From positions 1 to 45,876 of the forward strand of contig CAZIDL010000015.1 of the NCBI GenBank assembly GCA_964537825.1: a stretch of 45,876 bases of DNA. Reading direction: 5' to 3'. A program made the position numbers and the translations under genes. Shown here piece after piece: positions 36,367 to 45,361 of this stretch (the first letter of the stretch is position 1; each line of letters opens with the position of its first letter). The notes beneath the pieces are model-generated. The model saw only the letters and a list, made by a program, of their open reading frames with translations, was not told the origin of the DNA and did not search any database. The DNA is from CAZIDL01 sp964537825 (GTDB lineage Bacteria > Bacteroidota > Bacteroidia > Flavobacteriales_D > CAYVSK01).

Positions 36367-38247
36367 ATGAAGAAGCCGATCGCTTTCATTCCGATCCTCC
36401 TCCTGCTCCCCTTCTTCCCTTTCAAGGGCAACACTCAACCGGGACCGGGATACTGGCAGCAGAAGGTGGATTACGACATGGAGATCGAGATGAACGCCGA
36501 GGAACACCAGTTCCAGGGCGATCAGACCATCGAATACACGAACAACTCTCCAGACACCCTCAACAAGGTCTTCTACCACCTTTACTTCAATGCCTTCCAG
36601 CCCGGCAGCATGATGGACGTCCGTTCCCGGACCATCAAAGATCCCGATTCCCGAGTGGGATCGCGGATCAAGCATTTGAGCAAGGATGAGATCGGATATC
36701 ACCGGATTGAAAGTTTGGAACAGGACGGGAAAGCCCTGGACTACAAGGTGGTCGGAACGATCCTGGAAGTGAAACTGGCCGAACCGATCCTGCCGGGGGA
36801 GTCCAGCACGTTCAAGATGAAGTTCAACGCTCAGGTCCCTGTTCAGATCCGGCGCTCAGGAAGGGACAACAAGGAAGGGGTCGAGTTCTCCATGAGCCAG
36901 TGGTATCCCAAACTTTCCGAATACGACGAGCACGGATGGCATGCCGACCCTTATGTCGGACGCGAGTTCCACGGCATTTGGGGGGATTTCGAGGTTACCA
37001 TCCATATGGATCCCAGCTACGTGATCGGGGGGACCGGCACGCTCCAGAACCCGAAAGAGGTGGGACATGGCTACGCCGACCCCTCAAAAGTGGATCGACC
37101 GGACAGCGAGAAACTCACCTGGCATTTCAAAGCCGAAAAGGTCCACGACTTCATGTGGGCAGCGGATCCCGATTATGCCCACGATATTGAACAAATGGAG
37201 AACGGACCGGAGCTTCATTTCTTCTACCAGACCGATACGCTCGTCGATCACTGGAAACACCTTGAAAAACGGATCCCTGAGGCTTTCCGCTACATGAACG
37301 AGCATTTCGGCAAGTATCCTTATAGCTCTTATTCCTTTATCCAGGGAGGCGACGGGGGTATGGAATACCCCATGGGAACGCTGATCACCGGTCATCGTAG
37401 CAAACGGAGCATCGTCGGGGTCAGTGTTCACGAATTGATACACAGTTGGTACCAAATGGTCCTTGCCACCAACGAGAACATGTACCCCTGGATGGACGAA
37501 GGTTTCACCGTCTATGCGTCCAACCTCGTAGAACACCACATGTACAACAAGAGATGGCAAAACCCCCACAGAAAATCCTATCGGGGTTATTTCGATTATG
37601 CGAAGTCGGACGATGCTGAGCCTTTGAGCGTTCATGCCGATGCTTTCAACACGAACCTGGCTTATTGGCGAACCGCCTATTCGAAAGCTCCTGCCCTTTT
37701 AGCTCAATTGAGCTACGTGGTGGGAAAGGAGACTTTCATGAAGGCGATGCGTAGCTACTTTCAGGCCTGGAAATTCAAGCATCCTGAACCGCGGGACTTT
37801 AAGCGGATCGTCGAGAAGGTGAGCGGGATGCAATTGGACTGGTACTTCATGTACTGGCTCAACACCACCCGTCAGTGCGATTACGCTGTTCTGGAGACGA
37901 AACCAAAGGGTGAGGACAGTACCGAGGTGGTCCTCGAGAACCGGGGCAAGATCCCGATGCCTCTGGACCTGGAAGTCCGGTATAAGGACGGGGATGTCGT
38001 GAACTATTACATCCCGCTGGTCATGATGCGTTCAGAGAAAAATGCCCAGGTGGATGGATCGCGGAAAGTCCTCGAGGATTGGCGCTGGCCTTATCCCGAA
38101 TACACGTTCACCCTTCCACGCCCAATGTCCAGCGTGCAACGGATCGTGATCGACCCTTCGGGTTACCTTGCCGACATCGACCGGACGAACAACCGTTATC
38201 CGAGGAAGGAGAAGATCCGGATGAAAGGGAAGGTCAAGGAAGAGTGA
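36367..38247 (+). CDS. M1-family zinc metallopeptidase, secreted or periplasmic
   Basis: The frame is open from 36244, but I place the start at ATG 36367: it begins a clean signal peptide (MKKPIAFIPILLLLPFFPF) and lies 33 nt after a promoter element, while earlier ATGs lack any leader. The 626-residue product has the zinc site HELIH at 355-359 with the third ligand Glu378, the exact HEXXH-X18-E spacing of M1 (gluzincin) peptidases. GGDGGMEYP just before it corresponds to the substrate-binding GAMEN motif. The N-terminal part is beta-sandwich-like, as in M1 enzymes. It lacks the long C-terminal helical domain of aminopeptidase N. Likely role: trimming peptides outside the cytoplasm. It ends 4 nt from the convergent DUF5686 gene. 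Confidence 0.9.
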   Translation: MKKPIAFIPILLLLPFFPFKGNTQPGPGYWQQKVDYDMEIEMNAEEHQFQGDQTIEYTNNSPDTLNKVFYHLYFNAFQPGSMMDVRSRTIKDPDSRVGSRIKHLSKDEIGYHRIESLEQDGKALDYKVVGTILEVKLAEPILPGESSTFKMKFNAQVPVQIRRSGRDNKEGVEFSMSQWYPKLSEYDEHGWHADPYVGREFHGIWGDFEVTIHMDPSYVIGGTGTLQNPKEVGHGYADPSKVDRPDSEKLTWHFKAEKVHDFMWAADPDYAHDIEQMENGPELHFFYQTDTLVDHWKHLEKRIPEAFRYMNEHFGKYPYSSYSFIQGGDGGMEYPMGTLITGHRSKRSIVGVSVHELIHSWYQMVLATNENMYPWMDEGFTVYASNLVEHHMYNKRWQNPHRKSYRGYFDYAKSDDAEPLSVHADAFNTNLAYWRTAYSKAPALLAQLSYVVGKETFMKAMRSYFQAWKFKHPEPRDFKRIVEKVSGMQLDWYFMYWLNTTRQCDYAVLETKPKGEDSTEVVLENRGKIPMPLDLEVRYKDGDVVNYYIPLVMMRSEKNAQVDGSRKVLEDWRWPYPEYTFTLPRPMSSVQRIVIDPSGYLADIDRTNNRYPRKEKIRMKGKVKEE

Positions 38248-38251
38248 GCTT

Positions 38252-40753
38252 TCAGAAGAGGTTCCCTGATATTCCGACCCTCCAATAAGGACGGGTTTCG
38301 AAGTTCGGATAAGCTGCAAAGGCCACATCCACACGAAGGACCTTCAGGATGTTCTCCACCCCTGCGTAAAACTCCGCGTATGACCCTTGGTCCTCGGTAT
38401 AAAGGGCATTGCCCCCTACCAGGCCATGAACATTGGTCTTCCGAATGAGGGGGAGCTTGTTGAAGAGGGCTCCCTGAAAACGATGATAGAGATGAGCGGA
38501 TGCATATCGTCCCCGGGTGAAGCGTGCATAATAAGGGAGGGTATGAAAGGAACGAAGGCGGTGCGAACCCCAGGGGTCGTGCCCGGTCCCTTCTTCGACC
38601 GAATGCATCCATAAGGTCCGGTTGCCTCGGAAGTGCTTTCGGTCCATGAGCGATAGGGACTCCCCGGAGAGGAAATCGCCTCCGAGGAGATCGACCCGCA
38701 TCTTACCGGCCAGACCAAGGTCGATCTCTTCCCCGATGCCCAACTCGACCCTCAGGTATGAAGCCCAATCATCACCGAAGGGTATCGCTCCTTCCAATTC
38801 ACCGTAGAGTTCCGGATAAGGGGTTCCGACCACGCGCTTTTCATGCGGATAACGCTCGTAGCGTTGCGCGGGCCAAAGGGTCCAGTCGAGCTCGGCGCGG
38901 AGGACCTGAGAAGGCTTCTGCAGGGCAGGATGGAAACGATTGGGGGTATAATTCACATCCTCGCGGGGGAACCAGGTCTGAGCGCTTCGGTTCGGAGGAA
39001 CGGAACGACCTTCCCATTCTGCCTCAAGACCAGCGTAGAGCCCATTCGTCCATTCCCTTCGGTATCTGGCCCTTAGAAAACGGCTCCGATAGAACTTGAG
39101 GTAGTTCCGTTCCCGTGTAAGGCTGTAGATGCTGTTCAGCCATTCAGGTACGGGCTCCGTCCGGTTGGTCTGACGGAGGGTCACCCCGCCTTCAAGACCC
39201 AGGCGTTCCGAGTGAAAAGGGGCTGTTCTGAAGAAGGCACTCCCTTTCAGGTAAGGACGGCGAGAACTCAACCCGTAACGGACTTCGAGGGCATACCCTC
39301 TCGCTCGCCCTTCAGAAAGTTCTTTTCGGTAGGAAGGACGAAAACGGAACCGCCATCCCTCCACGGTATTGAAACCGATAGCTGAAGCCAGGGAATTAAT
39401 GCTCCAATAGCTGCTATCGAAGGAGTTCTGATGATGATAGCCCCCGATAAGGATGTCAGAAACCTCTAAACGGTTCTGCACGGAATCGATGGAATCCAGG
39501 TAAGGCCTGCTCGTTCGGACCTCGTGCAAGCTGTCGCTTTTTTGGTAATGTTCCTCCTCTTCCTCTTCAAGCACATAAGGACGATGGAGCTTCCAATAAC
39601 TGCTGTCCTGTTCCAGAGCCGTATCACTTACCCGGAACCGGACGCGCGACCTATCATCCGGTGGAGCTCCCAGGGAACGGTGCTCCGAACAATGGCCGAC
39701 CATGCTGTAGGTGGCCCGTATCCCCATCATGTTGAACCAATAGCTCTCTTCCAGGGAGAGCGGAAGCCATTCTTCATCCTTCCACTCGACATATTCGTGC
39801 TTGATCCGAAGGGAATCGACGAATTCGAGGGGGGCTGTGGATGGGACCCTCAGGTTCAGCGCCTTGATGCGCCATTCTTTCTCCACCACCTCGACGGTCC
39901 CAGTAAAGACCGGGTCGTGCTCGCGCTCGGGGATGACCCGGATCTTCGAGATGGTCTGGCCATCTTTCTGATAAGCACTGACCCAATCGAACTCGTAATA
40001 GGTAGGGGCACTCCTCCCTATGGGAGAAATGAAATCCCGCTCGCTCACCCCGGGCAGTTCGATCCGATGGACGTAGGGGTTCTTGAGGAGCTGAGATGCT
40101 CTGTTGCTACTGAACCCCCTCGGATCACCCGACACCCTTGAAGAGATCATCTCTTCCTCAACCCGGTCGGGTGGATGATAACGGAAACGGGACATGGACT
40201 CGGTCAAATAGAGCAGGCCGGAACTATCGACCCCCTGGCCCTGGACCTGGACCGATAGCATCGAGCTCTCAGGCATGCTATCGAGGTGAGCACGCCCTTT
40301 CATGTAAAACTTCGCTCCATAACCACCGATCTTATCCAAGTATTCATCGCGGTGTGCACGGACACTGTCCATCATCCGTCGACCCGGATCCTTTTCATCG
40401 GTGACGGTCGCGGTCGCGGTGACCAGCTCGCGCCTTTTGAGGCGGACCTTCATCGGGGGATCGACCTCGGAGATGGCAAAGACCTTTTCTTCGAAACCGG
40501 TGTAGCGAAAAGCGATCGAATCCGCTTTGGACGTGGAAAAGCTCAGTTCGAAACGTCCGTCCTCATTGGTGGTGGTCCCCTTATACCCGATCGGCTTCAG
40601 AAAGACGTTCACATAGGGCATCGGCGCTCCTTTAGCATCGATCACCGTCCCGGATAGGGTCCTTTGGTCCTGCCCTTGTAGGAAAAGGGGGAAGACCAAG
40701 AAAAAGGAAACGATAAAAACCTTAGAAATGAAGAAGGACCCTTGGAAGTTCAT
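38252..40753 (-). CDS. DUF5686 outer-membrane protein with carboxypeptidase-regulatory-like domain
   Basis: This 833-residue protein has a signal peptide (KVFIVSFFLVFPLFLQG), then a CarboxypepD_reg-like beta-sandwich (about 32-110, LSGTVIDAKGAPMPYVNVFLKP and TNEDGRFELSF), then a long region matching my memory of DUF5686. The C-terminal half alternates aromatic beta strands and ends in the aromatic residue of YWRVGISGNLF, which suggests an outer-membrane barrel. Such proteins are related to TonB-receptor-like architecture, but no plug domain is seen. Function is not known. The ATG overlaps the histidine-kinase-like gene stop (ATGA), so they share a transcript. Confidence 0.82.
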   Translation of the reverse strand: MNFQGSFFISKVFIVSFFLVFPLFLQGQDQRTLSGTVIDAKGAPMPYVNVFLKPIGYKGTTTNEDGRFELSFSTSKADSIAFRYTGFEEKVFAISEVDPPMKVRLKRRELVTATATVTDEKDPGRRMMDSVRAHRDEYLDKIGGYGAKFYMKGRAHLDSMPESSMLSVQVQGQGVDSSGLLYLTESMSRFRYHPPDRVEEEMISSRVSGDPRGFSSNRASQLLKNPYVHRIELPGVSERDFISPIGRSAPTYYEFDWVSAYQKDGQTISKIRVIPEREHDPVFTGTVEVVEKEWRIKALNLRVPSTAPLEFVDSLRIKHEYVEWKDEEWLPLSLEESYWFNMMGIRATYSMVGHCSEHRSLGAPPDDRSRVRFRVSDTALEQDSSYWKLHRPYVLEEEEEEHYQKSDSLHEVRTSRPYLDSIDSVQNRLEVSDILIGGYHHQNSFDSSYWSINSLASAIGFNTVEGWRFRFRPSYRKELSEGRARGYALEVRYGLSSRRPYLKGSAFFRTAPFHSERLGLEGGVTLRQTNRTEPVPEWLNSIYSLTRERNYLKFYRSRFLRARYRREWTNGLYAGLEAEWEGRSVPPNRSAQTWFPREDVNYTPNRFHPALQKPSQVLRAELDWTLWPAQRYERYPHEKRVVGTPYPELYGELEGAIPFGDDWASYLRVELGIGEEIDLGLAGKMRVDLLGGDFLSGESLSLMDRKHFRGNRTLWMHSVEEGTGHDPWGSHRLRSFHTLPYYARFTRGRYASAHLYHRFQGALFNKLPLIRKTNVHGLVGGNALYTEDQGSYAEFYAGVENILKVLRVDVAFAAYPNFETRPYWRVGISGNLF

Positions 40754-42126
40754 CGGATGGGAATGCGCACTTCAAGGCGGGGAGCCTCTTCTCCTTTTTG
40801 GATCAGGTCGAAGGATCCGTGCATCGACCGGATCATGGAGTCGAATTTACGGAGGTCCTTCATAGACCCACCCGTAGCGGGATCCTGTTCAGCCCCTTCG
40901 TCACTGAAAAGGAAAATGAGCTCTTCGTCCTCTTCATAAAGATGCACGAAGAATCGCCGGGTCGATCTCACTCGAGAAGCGAATTCAGCCAATTCCTGGA
41001 CCAAGCGGTAGATCCCGACCTTGATCCGATCCTCGACAACCCCTTCGCGGATGGAAATTTCGGAATGAAGCTCGATGTCCAAGTAGGTCCGGAAGTACTT
41101 CCCCAATTCCTCAAGAGCGGAAACGAGCCCGAATTCCTTCAAAAGGGTTGGCATCAGGCCATGCGATACCGACCGGACATCTTGAATGCTTTTCTTGAGG
41201 TGCTCCTGGATCGCTTCAGCTTTTTCTTGCTGTTCGGGGGGGAGCTCGGACCGGAGGTCTTCAAAATTCATAAGGATGGCGCTCAACTGTTGGCCGATCC
41301 CTTCATGAAGCTCCTTGGAGAAGCGGTCCCGATCCTCTTCCTGGGTTTCCACCATCGCATCGAGAAGTTCTGCTTCCACCCGTTTTTGTTCGGTGATATC
41401 ATGCCCCCTTAAATGAACACGCTCATACCCTTCTGGCTTCGAATAGGTCCAGTTAAGCACCCGATCACCGAAGTGGAGTTCCCTTTCCACATCTTTGCCC
41501 GTACGGAGCACATGTTGGATCAACTGTTCATGTTGGGACGGGAGGAAATCCAATGCACCCTCCTTTCCGAATTCGTTCAAGTAGCTATGAGCGACGGGAT
41601 TGAGGTAACTGATCATGCCGTCCCTATCGCATTCCAAAAGAGGTGATGGGGCATTTTCAGGAAAAAGGGCCAACCGAGCGTTCCACTCACCCCATTCCTT
41701 TTGAAAAAAATCCGGTGTCGACCCTACCTGTGTTTCACTTTCAGCCAGCGTTTTCCGGTCGAGCCGCGCCAAACCTTCTATAGCATAAAGGTCGTCCCAA
41801 TTTTTCCTTTGGAGAAGGAGTTGGAACTTGGTCTCCCAGCGGTCTTCCGAGGAAAGATGAAAAGGGAGTTCCTTTCGAGTAGCTGTACCCGCACGCAACT
41901 CCTCCAGCGCCTCTTCAAAGGCAGTCCGCTCGCTCAAAGGCAGATGTTCCAGAAGCTGCCCTCCTTCCACCTTTTCCTTGGGGATCCCAGCCCAGCATTC
42001 CCACGCATCGTTCAAATAGAGCACCCTCCCCTCTTCATCGAGCCGAAAGAATATATCAGGGATCCTTTCCAGGATATTGCTCTTGGAAGCTTTCGGCATG
42101 GGAGCATTTAAAGGGGCAATGCTCAC
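40750..42126 (-). CDS. PAS-containing histidine-kinase-like protein with degenerate ATPase domain
   Basis: The 458-residue protein has two PAS domains (about 16-105 and 150-245), then a HisKA_3-type dimerisation/phosphoacceptor region with FSKELHEGIGQQL (His274) as in NarL-type kinases. The C-terminal ATPase-like region is abnormal: where families show E-L-x-N-N-x-x-K-H-A it reads ELAEFASRVR (379-388), with no N-box asparagine. The G1 box is DEGAEQ instead of D-x-G-x-G, and G2 is GGSMKDL. ATP binding is therefore doubtful. No membrane segment or response regulator is visible. GTG 42126 is the first start; ATG 42099 (MPKASKSNIL) is also possible. It is coupled to the DUF5686 gene. Confidence 0.82.
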   Translation of the reverse strand: MSIAPLNAPMPKASKSNILERIPDIFFRLDEEGRVLYLNDAWECWAGIPKEKVEGGQLLEHLPLSERTAFEEALEELRAGTATRKELPFHLSSEDRWETKFQLLLQRKNWDDLYAIEGLARLDRKTLAESETQVGSTPDFFQKEWGEWNARLALFPENAPSPLLECDRDGMISYLNPVAHSYLNEFGKEGALDFLPSQHEQLIQHVLRTGKDVERELHFGDRVLNWTYSKPEGYERVHLRGHDITEQKRVEAELLDAMVETQEEDRDRFSKELHEGIGQQLSAILMNFEDLRSELPPEQQEKAEAIQEHLKKSIQDVRSVSHGLMPTLLKEFGLVSALEELGKYFRTYLDIELHSEISIREGVVEDRIKVGIYRLVQELAEFASRVRSTRRFFVHLYEEDEELIFLFSDEGAEQDPATGGSMKDLRKFDSMIRSMHGSFDLIQKGEEAPRLEVRIPIR

Positions 42127-42138
42127 CCGCGTTCATGT

Positions 42139-42146
42139 TAAATATA
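42139..42146 (-). promoter_or_regulatory. Weak -7-like element (TATATTTA)
   Basis: On the minus strand TATATTTA matches TAnnTTTG except for the final base. It lies 12 nt before GTG 42126 and 39 nt before ATG 42099, which would mildly favour the later start for the kinase-like gene. Confidence 0.3.
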
Positions 42147-42204
42147 AAAAATGATACAGGGTGACCAAAAGCCTCAAAAGAATCCTTAGGGACTGATCAT
42201 CAGC

Positions 42205-42221
42205 AAAAAAAGCGTTTCGCC
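42205..42221 (-). terminator. Possible weak terminator after the acyl-CoA dehydrogenase gene
   Basis: On the minus strand GGCG-AAA-CGCT is followed by a run of seven T. The stem is only 3-4 bp, so this is a weak candidate, but it lies 10 nt after the stop and ends a probable operon. Confidence 0.3.
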
Positions 42222-42231
42222 GGTAAAGAAC

Positions 42232-44031
42232 TTAAAAAGGGACCCCTCCAATGTCCAACATCTTATCGGCGATCCTTCGACGGGCTTCCTTGGTGTTGAA
42301 GGCATCCACCTTAGTGAATCGCTTAGCCCCCATCTGCATCATGCGAAGCTCATCTCCTTCCGCAAAGGCGTTGATCCCCTCTTTAGCACTGAAGTTCATC
42401 CGCGAAGCCGCATCGTGAATAAAGACACGCGTCATGTCGATGGCCTCGGAGGCAGTCTCTTCTCCTTTCCTATCGATCATCTTCTTGGTCCGCAGCAGCA
42501 TGGATTCAGCGAAATAGGTCTCGATGGCCAGATCCGCGATGTCCATCAGGATCTCCTGCTCGTTCTCGAGCTTCTCCATGTACTTCTGAGCAGCTGACCC
42601 GGCCACCATGAGCACGAGCTTCTTGAAGTTCCCCACTACTTCTTCTTCGGAAGAGAGCGGACCTCCTTCTTTCTCATCCATATCCGGTACGGACATGAGC
42701 TCATCCTGGATCTTCTTCGCCGGGCCCATCAGATCGATCTCCCCCTTCATGGTCCGCTTCAGAAGCATGTCGACGGTCAGCATCCGATTGATCTCGTTCG
42801 TCCCTTCGAAGATCCGGTTGATACGGCTGTCACGATAAGCACGTTCGACTTCCGACTCGGAGGAAAAGCCCATTCCGCCGTAGATCTGAACGCCTTCATC
42901 GACCACGTAGTCGAGCATTTCGGAAGCACCGACCTTGAGCATAGCGGCTTCGGCCGCATACTCCTCCATCCCTTTGAGGATCGCATCGGATTTGGACTTT
43001 CCCTCTTCCTGCTGTTGGGCGATCGTATCTTCGATGTTCTGACTGCAGCGGTAAGTGGCAGATTCGGCGGCAAAGGTGCGAATGGCCTGTTCCGCCAGCT
43101 TGTACTTGATCGCCCCGTAAGAGCCGATCGGATGCCCGAACTGTTCCCGCTCGTTCGCATACTTGACCGAGCGTGCGATCGTGTCCTTGCTACCCCCGAT
43201 GACGGCCCCGGCCAGTTTGATCCGTCCGAGGTTGAGGATGTTGAGCGCGATCTTGAAGCCTTTACCCCGCTCGTGAAGAAGGTTCTCCTTGGGAACTTTC
43301 ACATCCTCGAAAAAGATCTGGCAGGTGGAGGATCCCCGGATCCCCATCTTCTCTTCCTCGGGATCGGTCGAGATCCCTTCCCAGTTCCCCTCCACGATAA
43401 AGGCGCTGAGGTCCTCGTCGTCCTCGATCTTGGCGAAGACGGTCATCACGTCGGCGAAAGTGCCGTTCGTGATCCACATCTTCTGCCCATTGAGGATGTA
43501 GTGCTGCCCATCCTCGCTGGGTACGGCTTTGGTCCGACCGCTATTGGCATCAGACCCGGCTCCGGGCTCGGTCAGGCAATAACAACCCTTCCACTCGCCG
43601 GAGGCGAGCTTCGGAATGTATTCCTGCTTTTGCTCTTCGGTCCCGTAATAAAGGATGGGCAAGGTACCGATCCCGTTGTGGGCGGACATGGCGACGGAAA
43701 AGGAGTGACCGGAACCGGTGGCTTCCGTGGTCAACATGGACGTGGTGAAATCCATGCCCGAGCCGCCGAGCTCTTCCGGAACGCCAAGGGAAAGGATGCC
43801 GAGTTCGCCGGCCTTTTCGATGAGGGACTCCATGAGCCCTTCCTCCTTGTTATCGAGCCGGTCGAGCACAGGCCGGACCTCTTGTTCGATGAAGTCCTTG
43901 CAGGTGTTCTTGATCATTAGCTGCTCCTCGTTCCAATCCTCCGGGGTAAAGACCTCTTCCGGTGCGGTTCGCTTTACGAGGAACTCACCCCCCTTGATGG
44001 CGGTCTTGCGTTCTTTTTCTTCAGCGCTCAT
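42232..44031 (-). CDS. Acyl-CoA dehydrogenase
   Basis: This FAD enzyme catalyses the first step of fatty-acid beta-oxidation. The frame opens at 44070, but I choose ATG 44031 (MSAEEKERKTAIKGGEFLV), 7 nt after the thiolase stop; the longer version would overlap it. The 599-residue product has an acyl-CoA dehydrogenase N- and middle domain (YCLTEPGAGSDANS), the C-terminal motif RIFEGTNEINR with the likely catalytic glutamate, and about 180 extra C-terminal residues like those of VLCAD-type enzymes. That length fits the large family branch. It is the last of the beta-oxidation genes here. Confidence 0.94.
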   Translation of the reverse strand: MSAEEKERKTAIKGGEFLVKRTAPEEVFTPEDWNEEQLMIKNTCKDFIEQEVRPVLDRLDNKEEGLMESLIEKAGELGILSLGVPEELGGSGMDFTTSMLTTEATGSGHSFSVAMSAHNGIGTLPILYYGTEEQKQEYIPKLASGEWKGCYCLTEPGAGSDANSGRTKAVPSEDGQHYILNGQKMWITNGTFADVMTVFAKIEDDEDLSAFIVEGNWEGISTDPEEEKMGIRGSSTCQIFFEDVKVPKENLLHERGKGFKIALNILNLGRIKLAGAVIGGSKDTIARSVKYANEREQFGHPIGSYGAIKYKLAEQAIRTFAAESATYRCSQNIEDTIAQQQEEGKSKSDAILKGMEEYAAEAAMLKVGASEMLDYVVDEGVQIYGGMGFSSESEVERAYRDSRINRIFEGTNEINRMLTVDMLLKRTMKGEIDLMGPAKKIQDELMSVPDMDEKEGGPLSSEEEVVGNFKKLVLMVAGSAAQKYMEKLENEQEILMDIADLAIETYFAESMLLRTKKMIDRKGEETASEAIDMTRVFIHDAASRMNFSAKEGINAFAEGDELRMMQMGAKRFTKVDAFNTKEARRRIADKMLDIGGVPF

Positions 44032-44038
44032 AGTCGAT

Positions 44039-45220
44039 TCATTTGAGTCGTTCGAAAATGCCAGCTCCACCTTGTCCGGTCCCCACGCACATGGTCACAA
44101 TGCCGTACTTCTGTTCGCGACGTTGCATTTCATGGATAAGTTGAACGGAGAGCTTCGCTCCTGTGCATCCGAGGGGGTGGCCCATCGCGATCGCCCCGCC
44201 GTTGACATTGACCTTTTCGTCGGGGAGATCGAGTTCGCGCATCACGGCCAAAGATTGGGAAGCAAAGGCTTCGTTGAGCTCGACGAGCTCGATGTCGTTT
44301 TGCTTCATCCCGGCCATGTCGAGGACCTTGGGGACAGCATATGCCGGACCCATCCCCATGATCCGCGGCTCGAGGGCTTGGGCCGTATAGCTGACCAGAC
44401 GTGCCACGGGTTCCAGGTTCAGTTCCTTCACCATCCTTTCGGACATAACGACCGCAAAGGCGGCCCCATCAGAGGTTTGTGAAGCATTTCCCGCAGTGAC
44501 GCTACCGCCTTGCTTAAAGACCGGCTTCAGCTTGGCCATCTTGTCCTTATCGCTATCCCGCCGGGGGCCTTCTTCCGTGTCGAAGGTGTAATTCCGGGTT
44601 TGTTGCCTTTCGTTCTCGTCCAAGTAGGTCTCCTCCACTTCGATCGGGATGACCTCATCCTTGAAACGCCCTTCATCGATGGCTTTGATGGCCTTCATGT
44701 GGGAGTTGTAACCGAACTCATCCTGATCCTCCCGGCTGACGTTGTAGTCTTCGGCAACGGCCTCTGCCGTAAGCCCCATGTTCCAATACCAGGTCGGGTT
44801 TTTCTTGGCCACTTTCGGGTTCGGCACGATGCGCCAACCCCCGAACGGGATCGGGGACATGGATTCCACGCCCCCGGCGATGATGCAGTCGGAGATCCCC
44901 GCGTCGATCTTGGAAGCAGCGATGGCAATGGTCTCAAGCCCGGAGGCACAGTAACGGTTGACCGTCATCCCGGGCACTTTTTCCGTATCCAGGCTCATCA
45001 GGGAGATCATCCGGGCGACGTTCAACCCTTGCTCCGCTTCGGGCGTGGCGTTCCCCACGATCACGTCATCGATCTTGTTGTGATCGAAGTCCGGCATGTC
45101 CCGATCGAGCATGCCACGGATGGTCTCTGCTGCCAAGTCATCGGGACGTTTGAAGCGCAACGAGCCTTTGGGGGCTTTGCCGACGGCGCTTCGTTTGAGG
45201 GTGACGATATAGGCGTTCAT
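44039..45220 (-). CDS. Acetyl-CoA acyltransferase (3-ketoacyl-CoA thiolase)
   Basis: This 393-residue thiolase cleaves 3-ketoacyl-CoA to acetyl-CoA and a shortened acyl-CoA. The nucleophile is Cys91 in VNRYCASGLE. The second active-site loop NGGAIAMGHPLGCTGAK and the C-terminal CVGTGQGGAGIF carry the His and second Cys. FadA-type degradative thiolase is favoured over the biosynthetic acetoacetyl type by its neighbours. It lies between the 3-hydroxyacyl-CoA dehydrogenase and acyl-CoA dehydrogenase genes, the common Bacteroidota order. Confidence 0.95.
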   Translation of the reverse strand: MNAYIVTLKRSAVGKAPKGSLRFKRPDDLAAETIRGMLDRDMPDFDHNKIDDVIVGNATPEAEQGLNVARMISLMSLDTEKVPGMTVNRYCASGLETIAIAASKIDAGISDCIIAGGVESMSPIPFGGWRIVPNPKVAKKNPTWYWNMGLTAEAVAEDYNVSREDQDEFGYNSHMKAIKAIDEGRFKDEVIPIEVEETYLDENERQQTRNYTFDTEEGPRRDSDKDKMAKLKPVFKQGGSVTAGNASQTSDGAAFAVVMSERMVKELNLEPVARLVSYTAQALEPRIMGMGPAYAVPKVLDMAGMKQNDIELVELNEAFASQSLAVMRELDLPDEKVNVNGGAIAMGHPLGCTGAKLSVQLIHEMQRREQKYGIVTMCVGTGQGGAGIFERLK

Positions 45221-45235
45221 TTATAGTTCATTTTT

Positions 45236-45349
45236 CTCCGTGTCCTCCGTGCCTCTTCCGTGCTCTCTGTGGTTAAAGGCCAAGCATTAGACTTCCATCT
45301 GAAGCAATGAAACCACGGAGGACACAGAGAAGGCACGGAGCGCATGGAG
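45236..45349. repeat. Inverted pair of a CTCCGTG-type intergenic repeat
   Basis: The left copy (45236-45274) and right copy (45311-45349, opposite orientation) are each 39 nt and agree at about 30 positions, with a 36-nt spacer, so they could fold into a long imperfect hairpin. Each copy is itself made of 9-11-nt near-repeats of CTCCGTGyC. The same kind of CTCTGTG/CCACAGAG intergenic repeat is familiar from many environmental bacteria. It sits between two genes of one operon. Confidence 0.75.
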
Positions 45350-45361
45350 GGGATATTCATA

